Of a DNA stretch of 11,882 bases, positions 6,450 to 11,882 are shown one piece after another. How positions within the stretch are numbered: the stretch's first letter is position 1; each line of letters opens with the position of its first letter. The notes below the pieces were generated by a model, which made no database searches, was not told where the DNA came from, and was given only the letters and a program-made list of their open reading frames with translations. Origin of the DNA: Micavibrio aeruginosavorus (GTDB lineage: Bacteria > Pseudomonadota > Alphaproteobacteria > Micavibrionales > Micavibrionaceae). The stretch lies in assembly GCA_003241475.1 (NCBI GenBank), contig QFQB01000064.1:1-11882 (forward strand), in the 5' to 3' direction. A program made the translations under genes and the position numbers.

Positions 6450-7690
6450 GCGAACAATACACACCTGTAGATCTAATTCATGTCGGCCTGCTCTTTGATA
6501 AAGAGAAGATCACGGTTGGCAGGCTGGCAGCACAGAACCGGAAAATTCATTTTGAATATGACAGGGGCTTTCTTGAAAAGAAGCTGGAAATTTCCTCGTA
6601 CAAATTTCCGCTTAAATCGGGCGTGCAAAGTTTTGATCTCCCTTTTTTCGACGGCCTGCCCGGTGTGTTCCATGACTCACTGCCGGATGGGTGGGGGCGG
6701 CTGATCCTCGATCGTGCCTTGCGCGCGAAAAATATCTCTCCTGAAAACCTGACAGCATTGGACAGGCTGGCCCATGTCGGACGGTTTGGAATGGGCGCCC
6801 TTATATATGAGCCGGATTATAAAAGCGCGCCAACGCTAAAAGACGCGCTCAATCTCGACACTCTTGCAACACAGGCGCAGGAAATACTGGAAGGCGCGAC
6901 GAACACTGTTCTGGAAGAACTGATCGCGCTTAACGGATCATCCGCAGGCGCGCGGCCCAAAGCCATGATCGGCGTCAATGCCGATCGCTCAAAAATCATG
7001 CATGGTGTGCATGACCTGAATGATGATTTCGAGCATTGGCTGGTAAAATTCCCCAACACGTCAGACGGCCCCGACTGCGGCGCCATCGAGTATGTCTATG
7101 CACAGATGGCAAAAGAAGCCGGTATCGATATGATGGAAACCCATCTGTTTCCAAGCAAAAAATCACCGGGGTATTTCGGGACGAAACGCTTTGACCGCCA
7201 GAAAAATAAACGGTTTCATCTGCACACTGCGGCAGGCCTGCTGCACGCGAATTTCCGGCAGCCGGCACTTGATTATACAGACCTGATAAAGCTGACCCTG
7301 TTTATGACGCGGGATATGTCGCAAGCGGAAAAAATGTTCCGTCTTGCGGCCTTCAACGTGCTGTCTCATAACCGCGACGATCACGGCAAGAACTTCTCTT
7401 TCCTGATGGATGAAACGGGGCAGTGGGCGTTAAGTCCGGCCTATGACCTGATCTATTCCGCGGGGCCAGGGGGCGAGCAAAGCACGATGGCAGCCGGTGA
7501 GGGACGTAATCCAGGACAGGCGCATTTGCTGGAGCTGGCAAAAACGGCCAGCCTGCCCGCGAAGAAAGCAAAAGAGATCATCGACCAGTGCCGCAGCGCC
7601 TTGAACAAATGGGATGCACTGGCAAAAGAAGCCGGCGTCAGCAAAGACAGGATTGCCGAAATTGGAAAAACACTCTCACGGAAAGAATAG
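6446..7690 (+). CDS. hipA: HipA-family serine/threonine kinase toxin (414 aa)
   Basis: HipA kinases phosphorylate a host protein; in E. coli the target is glutamyl-tRNA synthetase and the result is growth arrest and persistence. Here LPDGWGRLILDRAL (79-92) is typical of the N-terminal part. GSSAGARPKAM (164-174) matches the E. coli loop that contains the autophosphorylated serine 150, so Ser165 is the likely counterpart. SHNRDDHGKNFSF (307-319) is the catalytic loop, with Asp311 equivalent to E. coli Asp309, and SPAYDLI (330-336) supplies the metal-binding Asp334. All key residues are present, so the toxin looks active. Length is close to the 440 aa of E. coli HipA. It is co-transcribed with hipB, and no plus-strand T-run terminator follows. 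Confidence 0.94.
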   Translation: MSEQYTPVDLIHVGLLFDKEKITVGRLAAQNRKIHFEYDRGFLEKKLEISSYKFPLKSGVQSFDLPFFDGLPGVFHDSLPDGWGRLILDRALRAKNISPENLTALDRLAHVGRFGMGALIYEPDYKSAPTLKDALNLDTLATQAQEILEGATNTVLEELIALNGSSAGARPKAMIGVNADRSKIMHGVHDLNDDFEHWLVKFPNTSDGPDCGAIEYVYAQMAKEAGIDMMETHLFPSKKSPGYFGTKRFDRQKNKRFHLHTAAGLLHANFRQPALDYTDLIKLTLFMTRDMSQAEKMFRLAAFNVLSHNRDDHGKNFSFLMDETGQWALSPAYDLIYSAGPGGEQSTMAAGEGRNPGQAHLLELAKTASLPAKKAKEIIDQCRSALNKWDALAKEAGVSKDRIAEIGKTLSRKE

Positions 7691-7701
7691 TGTTTTAGTT
7701 T

Positions 7702-7741
7702 AAAAAAACCCCTATTTGCTCAACAAGATTGAGCAAATAGG
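7702..7741 (-). terminator. Intrinsic terminator of the repC-nuclease transcript
   Basis: A perfect 13-bp stem (7711-7723 with 7729-7741, CCTATTTGCTCAA and its complement) with a 5-base loop CAAGA. Read on the minus strand it is followed by GG and seven Ts (7708-7702), a textbook intrinsic terminator ending the leftward transcript. On the plus strand there is no T run after the stem, so hipA may be terminated only weakly by it. Confidence 0.8.
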
Positions 7742-7757
7742 CAAAAATGTAAACCGC

Positions 7758-7811
7758 TCTCGCCATCCTGATCGTATCTGAACACGGTTTTCGATCCTCA
7801 GGAGCGCGAGA
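7758..7811 (-). repeat. Long imperfect inverted repeat after the nuclease stop
   Basis: Left arm TCTCGC (7758-7763), TCCTGA (7766-7771) and TCG (7772-7774) pair with CGA (7792-7794), TCAGGA (7798-7803) and GCGAGA (7806-7811), with a 2-by-2 internal loop and a 3-base bulge. It lies between the nuclease stop codon and the terminator and would form a 3'-UTR hairpin, possibly protecting the mRNA end. Confidence 0.5.
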
Positions 7812-7821
7812 ATCCCCGCAG

Positions 7822-8355
7822 TTATCGCAAATTTTGCCGCTTGGCGTTCAGTTTCCGCCAATCACGCGGATTGGTGAACGTGCCGGCCCATAACCCGCGA
7901 CGGTTCTTTTTCGCCTGCAGCTCGTCGGCCGTGTAAAATCCTTTGCTAAAATATTTATACTCAACAGCCCATCCGCCGCGCACCATCATCCGGCCCAAAT
8001 CATCCTCACCGGCAAAACAGCGCGCCACGGTTCGGGCCTCACCCTCCCGCCGCGGCATCTTTTCGCACCGGACGGCACGCGCGGCGATCAGATCCTGCAG
8101 AAAATCCTTCGCCTCACGGCCGCAAGAATAATTCTGCCCGTTTTGATCGCGGCAGGTCTGAAAAAATTCCGGCGCATCGATGCCCCAAAGCCGGAATTCT
8201 TCACCATCGAGAACGAAACTATCACCATCCCGAAGGGTGATCTGCTGCGCGGCGAAGGCGGCGGATGGCGTTAAAAGCAAGGCAGGAGCCAGCACAAACG
8301 CCATCGCCATGACGATCAGGAATCGGGTAAGATCAGGCGTCATGTTTTTCTTCAT
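7822..8355 (-). CDS. Secreted thermonuclease-like (SNase-family) nuclease (177 aa)
   Basis: SNase-family enzymes cut DNA and RNA using calcium. Residues 1-35 form a signal peptide with a hydrophobic core (FLIVMAMAFVLAPALLL) and an AFA-type cleavage site, so the product is probably exported to the periplasm or outside. The catalytic fold is intact: RDGDSF (42-47) with the metal-site Asp43, RLWGIDAPE (55-63) holding the counterparts of Arg35, Asp40 and Glu43 of staphylococcal nuclease, and ARTVARCF (107-114) with the counterpart of Arg87. A C-terminal RRGLWAG motif is typical. The reading frame overlaps the end of repC by 23 bases; an alternative Met at codon 5 (8343) would overlap by 11. Either way translation is probably coupled to repC. 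Confidence 0.92.
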   Translation of the reverse strand: MKKNMTPDLTRFLIVMAMAFVLAPALLLTPSAAFAAQQITLRDGDSFVLDGEEFRLWGIDAPEFFQTCRDQNGQNYSCGREAKDFLQDLIAARAVRCEKMPRREGEARTVARCFAGEDDLGRMMVRGGWAVEYKYFSKGFYTADELQAKKNRRGLWAGTFTNPRDWRKLNAKRQNLR

Positions 8356-9730
8356 CCCGTTTCAGCAATCCAAACACGCTGTTCTGCAGATTCAGCTCGC
8401 CTGTTTTTGCGCGCTTGGTCATGGCGCGCAGATAACCGCCCGGGTTTTTGATTGGATTATCAGGATTTTGGGCTTTCTGGTCGATCACCATGACGCAGAT
8501 CGCGGCAGAGTACCGGCCCATCACCCCGCACGCATCCCACCAAGCGGTTTTGTTGATTTTCAGCACCGGCAGCAGGGCGGCGGCGGCTTCAACAAGATCG
8601 CTAAAGTCGATTGCGCGGGCCGTCAGCGGTATGTATTCCCTGAACCGTTCCGAAGAGGCGTTGAGGACTTGTTTGGCTGTGATTCTTTCCGCCCCTGTGA
8701 TCGTGCCTGTTGGCTCTACATCTTTTTCGATCTTGGGATTGCGCAGATCTTGGGATTTAGTCTCGGAAGAAGCCGCTACGCCTTCTCGAAGGCTAATGTC
8801 CTTAGGACTACTGTAATCTGATTTATCAGATAATTTAACGGTTGTACTATGTATGTGGCGGAAGTCTGTAGCGTCCATGGACGTATTATACACATAAACA
8901 TCAACATTATTGTCCACAGAACTACCGTTTGAATTAGCAGCCGAAACCACGCCTTCCAATGTCTCCAAGAGGGCGCGGACCATCAGCTGGTGCTGTTCCT
9001 TCAACGTCTTCATTTCCTCCAAGGAATGATAGCTTCTGATCGAGTGGGATATGTTCTTATATTCCGCGGTGATCGTTTCCACGAAATCCTGCAGCTCGTC
9101 ATATTGCGCGGCTTCGTTGAGCAAGGCTCTGATCTTGGCTCTGAACCCTGTAATCTTGCGCTTCTCGTCGTCCCGAAGCTGTTGCAGGATTTTCTTTTGC
9201 TCGATCGCGCGCTCCAATGTCGGCAGCAAGGCGGCCAGGGGAGACAGATCGACACCAAAAGCGTATTTGATCGCGCCCGTTTCCTTGTCGCGCTGTCCAT
9301 AGCGCTTTTGGTTGCCGGAATCATTCCAGGTCAAAGCACCCAAAGCATGAAGGGCGCTTTCGCGGTTCCATACCTGACGTTCGGAAATGCCCAGATCCTG
9401 CGCTGTCGCGGTCACGGTCTGATAGCAAATCGGCTGGTTGTCCTTTGTCCAGTCGATATCCTGTGTCCGAACAAGATAGTATTCAAGCAGCTCCACCAGT
9501 TCGGGCCTAAAGCCGGCCATTTTGCCGGCCATTTTAATCAGCTTCAAAGCATGGAAGCGGCTGACATTCTCATTCAGGCCGGAAAACTCTTCTGCCTTCT
9601 GTAAACTCGCCCGAAATTTGGCCGAGCTTATCCTTCCGCCTTTTGGCGGTTCATAAAAGTTAACATTCTCCATGGTCAATCGCGTACCAGCCCTGAAATC
9701 AGGCAATAAAAATTCGTAACGAAAAATCAC
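8333..9730 (-). CDS. repC: RepC-family plasmid replication initiator (465 aa)
   Basis: RepC binds the replicon's origin and starts replication in RepABC-type plasmids. The N-terminal domain shows a winged-helix-like region (ICYQTVTATAQDLGISERQV, 101-120) followed by NQKRYGQRDKETGAIKYAFG (140-159) and DLSPLAALLP, matching the RepC signature NGKRYARRD...AFGFDLSPL. The C-terminus NPGGYLRAMTKRAKTGELNL (429-448) plus SVFGL is the RepC C-terminal signature. Residues about 262-345 are a Ser/Asn/Asp-rich linker encoded by AT-rich DNA. The ORF opens with GTG at 9730; a more usual start may be the ATG at 9673 (residue 20), though neither has a clear ribosome site, consistent with control by leader structure. 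Unlike the usual repA-repB-repC order, no repAB precedes it; the upstream region is non-coding and then divergent. Confidence 0.9.
   Translation of the reverse strand: MIFRYEFLLPDFRAGTRLTMENVNFYEPPKGGRISSAKFRASLQKAEEFSGLNENVSRFHALKLIKMAGKMAGFRPELVELLEYYLVRTQDIDWTKDNQPICYQTVTATAQDLGISERQVWNRESALHALGALTWNDSGNQKRYGQRDKETGAIKYAFGVDLSPLAALLPTLERAIEQKKILQQLRDDEKRKITGFRAKIRALLNEAAQYDELQDFVETITAEYKNISHSIRSYHSLEEMKTLKEQHQLMVRALLETLEGVVSAANSNGSSVDNNVDVYVYNTSMDATDFRHIHSTTVKLSDKSDYSSPKDISLREGVAASSETKSQDLRNPKIEKDVEPTGTITGAERITAKQVLNASSERFREYIPLTARAIDFSDLVEAAAALLPVLKINKTAWWDACGVMGRYSAAICVMVIDQKAQNPDNPIKNPGGYLRAMTKRAKTGELNLQNSVFGLLKRDEEKHDA
8815..8945. other. AT-rich segment inside repC, candidate origin of replication
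   Basis: In RepABC plasmids the origin lies in an AT-rich stretch within the repC coding sequence. This segment encodes the low-complexity linker and is clearly AT-richer than its flanks. It holds a perfect 7-bp inverted repeat (ATCTGAT 8816-8822 with ATCAGAT 8825-8831), a perfect 12-bp palindrome CGTCCATGGACG (8872-8883), the motif TATACACA (8887-8894) that recurs upstream of repC, and TTGTCCACA (8910-8918), one mismatch from a DnaA box. Origin function is inferred from position and composition. Confidence 0.45.
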
Positions 9731-9738
9731 TTTTTCGC

Positions 9739-9767
9739 TTGTCGCCCGATTCTGTTTGCGGTAGATT
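9739..9767 (+). promoter_or_regulatory. Candidate promoter of an antisense RNA to the repC leader
   Basis: TTGTCG (9739-9744; four of six), a 17-base spacer, and TAGATT (9762-9767; four of six). A GANTC site (9764-9768) overlaps the -10 box, so adenine methylation could modulate it. Moderate match on its own, strengthened by the terminator about 40 bases beyond the predicted start. Confidence 0.45.
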
Positions 9768-9773
9768 CGTTTT

Positions 9774-9837
9774 TAAGGAATTACGAATCATCGCTTTTTA
9801 AAGCAGCCGCGGCGCCAACCGCGGTTTTTGCTTTTTT
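9774..9837 (+). ncRNA. Putative ctRNA (antisense regulator of repC)
   Basis: A predicted transcript of about 60-65 bases runs between the candidate promoter at 9739-9767 and a strong intrinsic terminator at 9805-9837. It lies on the strand opposite repC, in the repC leader, 45-105 bases before the GTG start. Its place, size and single-terminator-hairpin design match the countertranscribed RNA (incA/ctRNA) of RepABC plasmids, which binds the repC leader and reduces RepC synthesis. An inverted repeat, GATTCGT (9764-9770) with ACGAATC (9783-9789), spans the 5' end and could be the leader's alternative structure. The ends are predicted, not mapped. Confidence 0.55.
9805..9837 (+). terminator. Intrinsic terminator of the putative ctRNA
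   Basis: An 8-bp stem (9805-9812 with 9819-9826; six GC pairs, an AU and a GU) with loop CGCCAA is followed by a T-rich tail ending in six Ts (9832-9837). An outer pairing AAAGCA (9800-9805) with TGCTTT (9829-9834) is an alternative. No plus-strand protein gene lies upstream to need it, which supports a small RNA. Confidence 0.65.
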
Positions 9838-9957
9838 AGGGTCTAGTGTTGCGCCTCCTTTCTTTCTCTAGGGTTGGTTCTCGGAAAATTGCCCGGAACG
9901 GACTGGAACCCTGAAAGCCCCAATTCATGAACAGAATTGAAACAATCAGGTAGACAA

Positions 9958-9982
9958 ACACTCCATATACACTTTGGAGTGT
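9958..9982. repeat. Perfect inverted repeat with TATACACTT loop in the repC upstream region
   Basis: ACACTCCA (9958-9965) pairs with TGGAGTGT (9975-9982) around a 9-base loop that carries TATACACTT, a motif repeated further right. A regulator-binding site or an early hairpin of the repC transcript are both possible. Confidence 0.5.
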
Positions 9983-10009
9983 CATGCGAAACGGTATCAC
10001 ATCGAATTG

Positions 10010-10018
10010 TTATCCACA
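10010..10018 (+). promoter_or_regulatory. DnaA box
   Basis: An exact TTATCCACA, the consensus high-affinity DnaA-binding 9-mer, lies in the non-coding region between repC and the divergent helix-turn-helix gene. Confidence 0.7.
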
Positions 10019-10060
10019 ATGTGACACTTCAAAAACACTCTTACGCACAGCTATTTACAA

Positions 10061-10180
10061 GATTCTGCCGAGTCGCATTGCGCCTTATCCACAGAATCGC
10101 CCTGCCTTTATATACGCCAGAGATACTGCGGGGTTTTGACAGCTTGCGAATCGAGAGAATCGGTCACACCGCGAATCGGT
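10061..10180. other. GANTC-rich repeat cluster, candidate origin control element
   Basis: Six GANTC sites lie within 117 bases (starting at 10061, 10070, 10094, 10148, 10157 and 10173), with three more at 9748, 9764 and 9785. Three of them sit in tandem variants of GCGAATCGGT at 10146, 10155 and 10171. GANTC is the CcrM methylation site of Alphaproteobacteria. The cluster surrounds the second DnaA box (10085-10093), so it probably belongs to replication control. Confidence 0.5.
10085..10093 (+). promoter_or_regulatory. DnaA box
   Basis: A second exact TTATCCACA in the same orientation, 75 bases from the first. Two perfect boxes in one short non-coding region support a DnaA-dependent origin or DnaA control of repC. 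Confidence 0.7.
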
Positions 10181-10226
10181 TTGCGCCTATTTCCAAGTGT
10201 ATATGTGTTTGCATGATCTTACACCG

Positions 10227-10351
10227 CTATACACTCTTACAGTTGAACACTCGCCATACGTTTTGCAGACTGTTCACTATACAGTTCTTGAAATTCTTCT
10301 ATACACCTGCGAAACTGTGCATCTGATTGTTCAATTAGACGGATCTATACA
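10227..10351 (+). repeat. Four CTATACA repeats upstream of the helix-turn-helix gene
   Basis: CTATACA occurs at 10227-10233, 10277-10283, 10299-10305 and 10345-10351, all in the same orientation, and the last one abuts the ATG of the 10352 gene. Relatives are TATACA at 9966-9971, its complement at 10198-10203, and TATACA inside repC at 8887. Direct repeats of this kind can be iterons or operator half-sites. Spacings are 50, 22 and 46 bases, not strictly regular. No convincing promoter was found in this stretch. Confidence 0.5.
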
Positions 10352-10927
10352 ATGCAGTTTCCAGCAGATCACCCGACCAAGGTTTCAATTTCAGATGCCG
10401 CCAAAATGGTCGATGTAACCCGCGCCACCATGTACCAGCATATTAAGGAGAAGGGAATTTCCCTAATCGAAGCTGACACCAAGCGCCCTAAAATAGATGT
10501 GTCCGAACTCGCGCGTATATACGGCGATAAGCTCAAACCGCTGAATGCGGCGAACGATAAGCCGGCAGCGGCCAATGCCAACGGCAAAGCTGATGTAATC
10601 ACGGCTGAAAATCTGGCCCTGCGGGAAAAGCTGCAAATTTTTGAGCAAGAGCGCGATCGTGAACGCCGCCTGTTAAAAGACCAGATCGACTTGCAACAGT
10701 CGCAGATCGAGAACCTGCAGGACACACTCAAAAAAGAACAGGAAACCGTTAACAGGGTGACAGCGATGCTTACCGATCAGCGGACTGATGAACAGAAGAA
10801 GGAAAGTCTGGCGGGAGAACAGGCCAAGAAATGGGCCGATCTGGAAAAAACGGTTCAGACTTTGGCCGAAAACCAAAACAGGACTTTTTTACAGCGCCTT
10901 TTTGGTCTCGGAAAAAAAGCACAGTAA
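10352..10927 (+). CDS. Helix-turn-helix / coiled-coil DNA-binding protein (191 aa)
   Basis: Residues about 10-58 form a DNA-binding unit (VSISDAAKMVDVTRATMYQH at 11-30, then PKIDVSELARIYGD), a MerR- or excisionase-like helix-turn-helix. Residues about 85-180 are a long charged coiled coil (ENLALREKLQIFEQERDRER and on) and the protein ends in FLQRLFGLGKKAQ, a tail seen in other plasmid and phage HTH/coiled-coil proteins such as KfrA-like ones. I cannot name the family. It is the first gene of a rightward operon: its stop abuts the DnaB-like ATG with no gap. The CTATACA repeats that run up to its start codon are natural operator candidates. A GACGGA element gives a modest ribosome site. A role in replication control or helicase recruitment is inferred from the neighbour. 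Confidence 0.87.
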   Translation: MQFPADHPTKVSISDAAKMVDVTRATMYQHIKEKGISLIEADTKRPKIDVSELARIYGDKLKPLNAANDKPAAANANGKADVITAENLALREKLQIFEQERDRERRLLKDQIDLQQSQIENLQDTLKKEQETVNRVTAMLTDQRTDEQKKESLAGEQAKKWADLEKTVQTLAENQNRTFLQRLFGLGKKAQ

Positions 10928-11882
10928 ATGTCATATCCCGCACATAAGATCGCCAACGACGATGCCAATGACAAAGAACCCCATGCCCTGCCGCATAACC
11001 TCGAAGTCGAGCAGGGGTTGCTTGGACAGTTGCTGGTAAACAATGCCAGCATAGATCGTGTTGCAGATATTCTGGAGCCGTTTCATTTCTATCATCCCGT
11101 TCATTCCAGAATCTATGACGCTATTCTTAAAACGGTCGAACGCGGGGATATTGCTTCTCCGTTAAGGCTCAAAAAATACTTTGAAAATGAATCAGCACTG
11201 GAAGCCGTCGGCGGCACAGCCTACCTGGTCGATCTGGCTACAGCATCTTTCCCATTTGCCTCATCAGAAGATTACGCGCGCCAAATCTTTGAACTGTTCC
11301 AAGCCCGCGCTTTGATCGCGCAGTGCGAGGAAACCCGTTACAAGGCATATAACCAGACGATTGATTCAACGGTGCAGGATCTGATCGAGGAACACGAAAC
11401 GCATCTTTATACCCTGGCTGAAAGCGGCGTCGCCAAAAAGGACGCTGTATCATTCAAGGACTCGATCACAGAAGCAATCCGGATGGCGGAAGTGGCTTAT
11501 AACAGGGGCGGTGCTGTTTCAGGCGTCACCACCGGCCTGACAGAGTTAGACCGCATGACTGGCGGTATGCATCCAACGGATCTGCTTATCCTTGCCGGCA
11601 GGCCATCGATGGGGAAAACAGCTCTGGCAACCAACATTGCCTTTAATGCCGCCAAGAAACATCTTGAAACAGGTGGCAGGGAAGGGGCCGCGGTAGGCTT
11701 GTTCTCTCTCGAAATGGGCCACGCGCAAATAACCACCAGAATTTTGGGTGATCTCTGCGGCGTATCAAGCGATGCAATGCGTAAAGGCGCAATCAGCCAT
11801 GAAGATTTTAAGAATCTTGTCGAAGTGGGACAGAACTACAAAGATCTGCCATTCTACACGGACGATACGGCCGCACTGTCTA
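10928..11882 (+). CDS. dnaB: DnaB-like replicative helicase (3' end off the window)
   Basis: DnaB is the hexameric helicase that unwinds DNA ahead of the replication fork. The 318 visible residues cover the N-terminal DnaB domain (LPHNLEVEQGLLGQLLVNNA at 21-40, then VGGTAYLVDLATA) and the start of the RecA-like domain: SGVTTGLTELDRMTGGMHPT, the Walker A GRPSMGKT at 224-231, and LFSLEMGHAQITTRIL just after. Walker B and the C-terminus lie outside the window. The ATG directly follows the stop of the HTH/coiled-coil gene, with GGAAA upstream as a weak ribosome site. It differs from a housekeeping DnaB in context only: it sits divergently from repC, so it is probably the replicon's own helicase. 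Confidence 0.92.
   Translation, partial: MSYPAHKIANDDANDKEPHALPHNLEVEQGLLGQLLVNNASIDRVADILEPFHFYHPVHSRIYDAILKTVERGDIASPLRLKKYFENESALEAVGGTAYLVDLATASFPFASSEDYARQIFELFQARALIAQCEETRYKAYNQTIDSTVQDLIEEHETHLYTLAESGVAKKDAVSFKDSITEAIRMAEVAYNRGGAVSGVTTGLTELDRMTGGMHPTDLLILAGRPSMGKTALATNIAFNAAKKHLETGGREGAAVGLFSLEMGHAQITTRILGDLCGVSSDAMRKGAISHEDFKNLVEVGQNYKDLPFYTDDTAALS

Noticed and set aside
7711..7741. The 7711-7741 hairpin as a hipA terminator
   Set aside because: The T run is only on the minus-strand exit side; on the plus strand the stem is followed by CAAAAATG.
8180..8821. Plus-strand frames opposite the nuclease and repC, including 8448-8816 and 8990-9604
   Set aside because: They are shadows of genes with strong family signatures on the minus strand.
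9854..9860. Strong minus-strand Shine-Dalgarno-like AAGGAGG in the repC leader
   Set aside because: No ATG, GTG or TTG follows at a usable distance, so I treat it as a purine run, though a lost leader gene cannot be excluded.
9870..9912. AGGGTT (9870-9875) / AACCCT (9907-9912) inverted repeat as a parS site
   Set aside because: It does not fit the 16-bp GTT-N4-GC-N4-AAC layout of RepABC parS sites and is only a short stem.
9937..10418. Plus-strand frames in the repC upstream region (9937-10326 and 10197-10418)
   Set aside because: They are full of Cys, His and Leu, have no ribosome site, and overlap DnaA boxes, repeats and the start of the real gene at 10352.
1..11882. CRISPR arrays, tRNA or rRNA genes, insertion sequences or transposases
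   Set aside because: No regular repeat-spacer pattern, no cloverleaf or rRNA signature and no transposase-like frame seen on either strand.

Overview
The window looks like the maintenance backbone of an alphaproteobacterial plasmid (or another RepC-type replicon) carrying a block of stability and defence genes. The strongest evidence is a RepC-type initiator (minus strand, to 9730), a family largely restricted to Alphaproteobacteria. It is supported by two exact DnaA boxes, an antisense-RNA-like transcription unit in the repC leader, a divergently transcribed DnaB-type helicase, and a ParB-domain protein followed by a DUF4942-type DNA methyltransferase. GANTC sites, the CcrM target used in this class, are packed into the replication-control region. 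I cannot name a genus.

Layout. 1-2962 (minus): a large ParB-like gene followed by an N6-adenine methyltransferase that runs off the left edge. 2963-3373: a gene-free, hairpin-rich stretch ending in a near-consensus sigma70 promoter. 3374-7690 (plus): an unrecognised possible abortive-infection gene; then an overlapping three-gene set (mobile mystery protein A, its Fic-domain partner B, and a DUF6088/AbiEi-like protein) behind three palindromic AT-rich boxes; then hipBA with its own promoter and an operator-like palindrome over the hipB start. 7702-7741: an intrinsic terminator reading on the minus strand. 7822-9730 (minus): repC followed by an overlapping secreted SNase-like nuclease. 9731-10351: replication control, with a putative ctRNA, DnaA boxes, GANTC clusters and TATACA repeats. 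10352-11882 (plus): a helix-turn-helix/coiled-coil protein and the start of a DnaB-like helicase, cut by the right edge.

How it may work together. RepC would open the origin, either in the AT-rich middle of repC or in the DnaA-box region upstream, and the antisense RNA would restrain repC expression. The plasmid-borne helicase would then be loaded there, with the coiled-coil protein as a candidate regulator or partner. The ParB-like protein, Fic module and HipBA would favour retention. No repA or repB neighbour and no ParA is visible here. The least understood parts are the Fic plus DUF6088 three-gene module, the 3374 gene, and the folded region upstream of the ParB-like gene.
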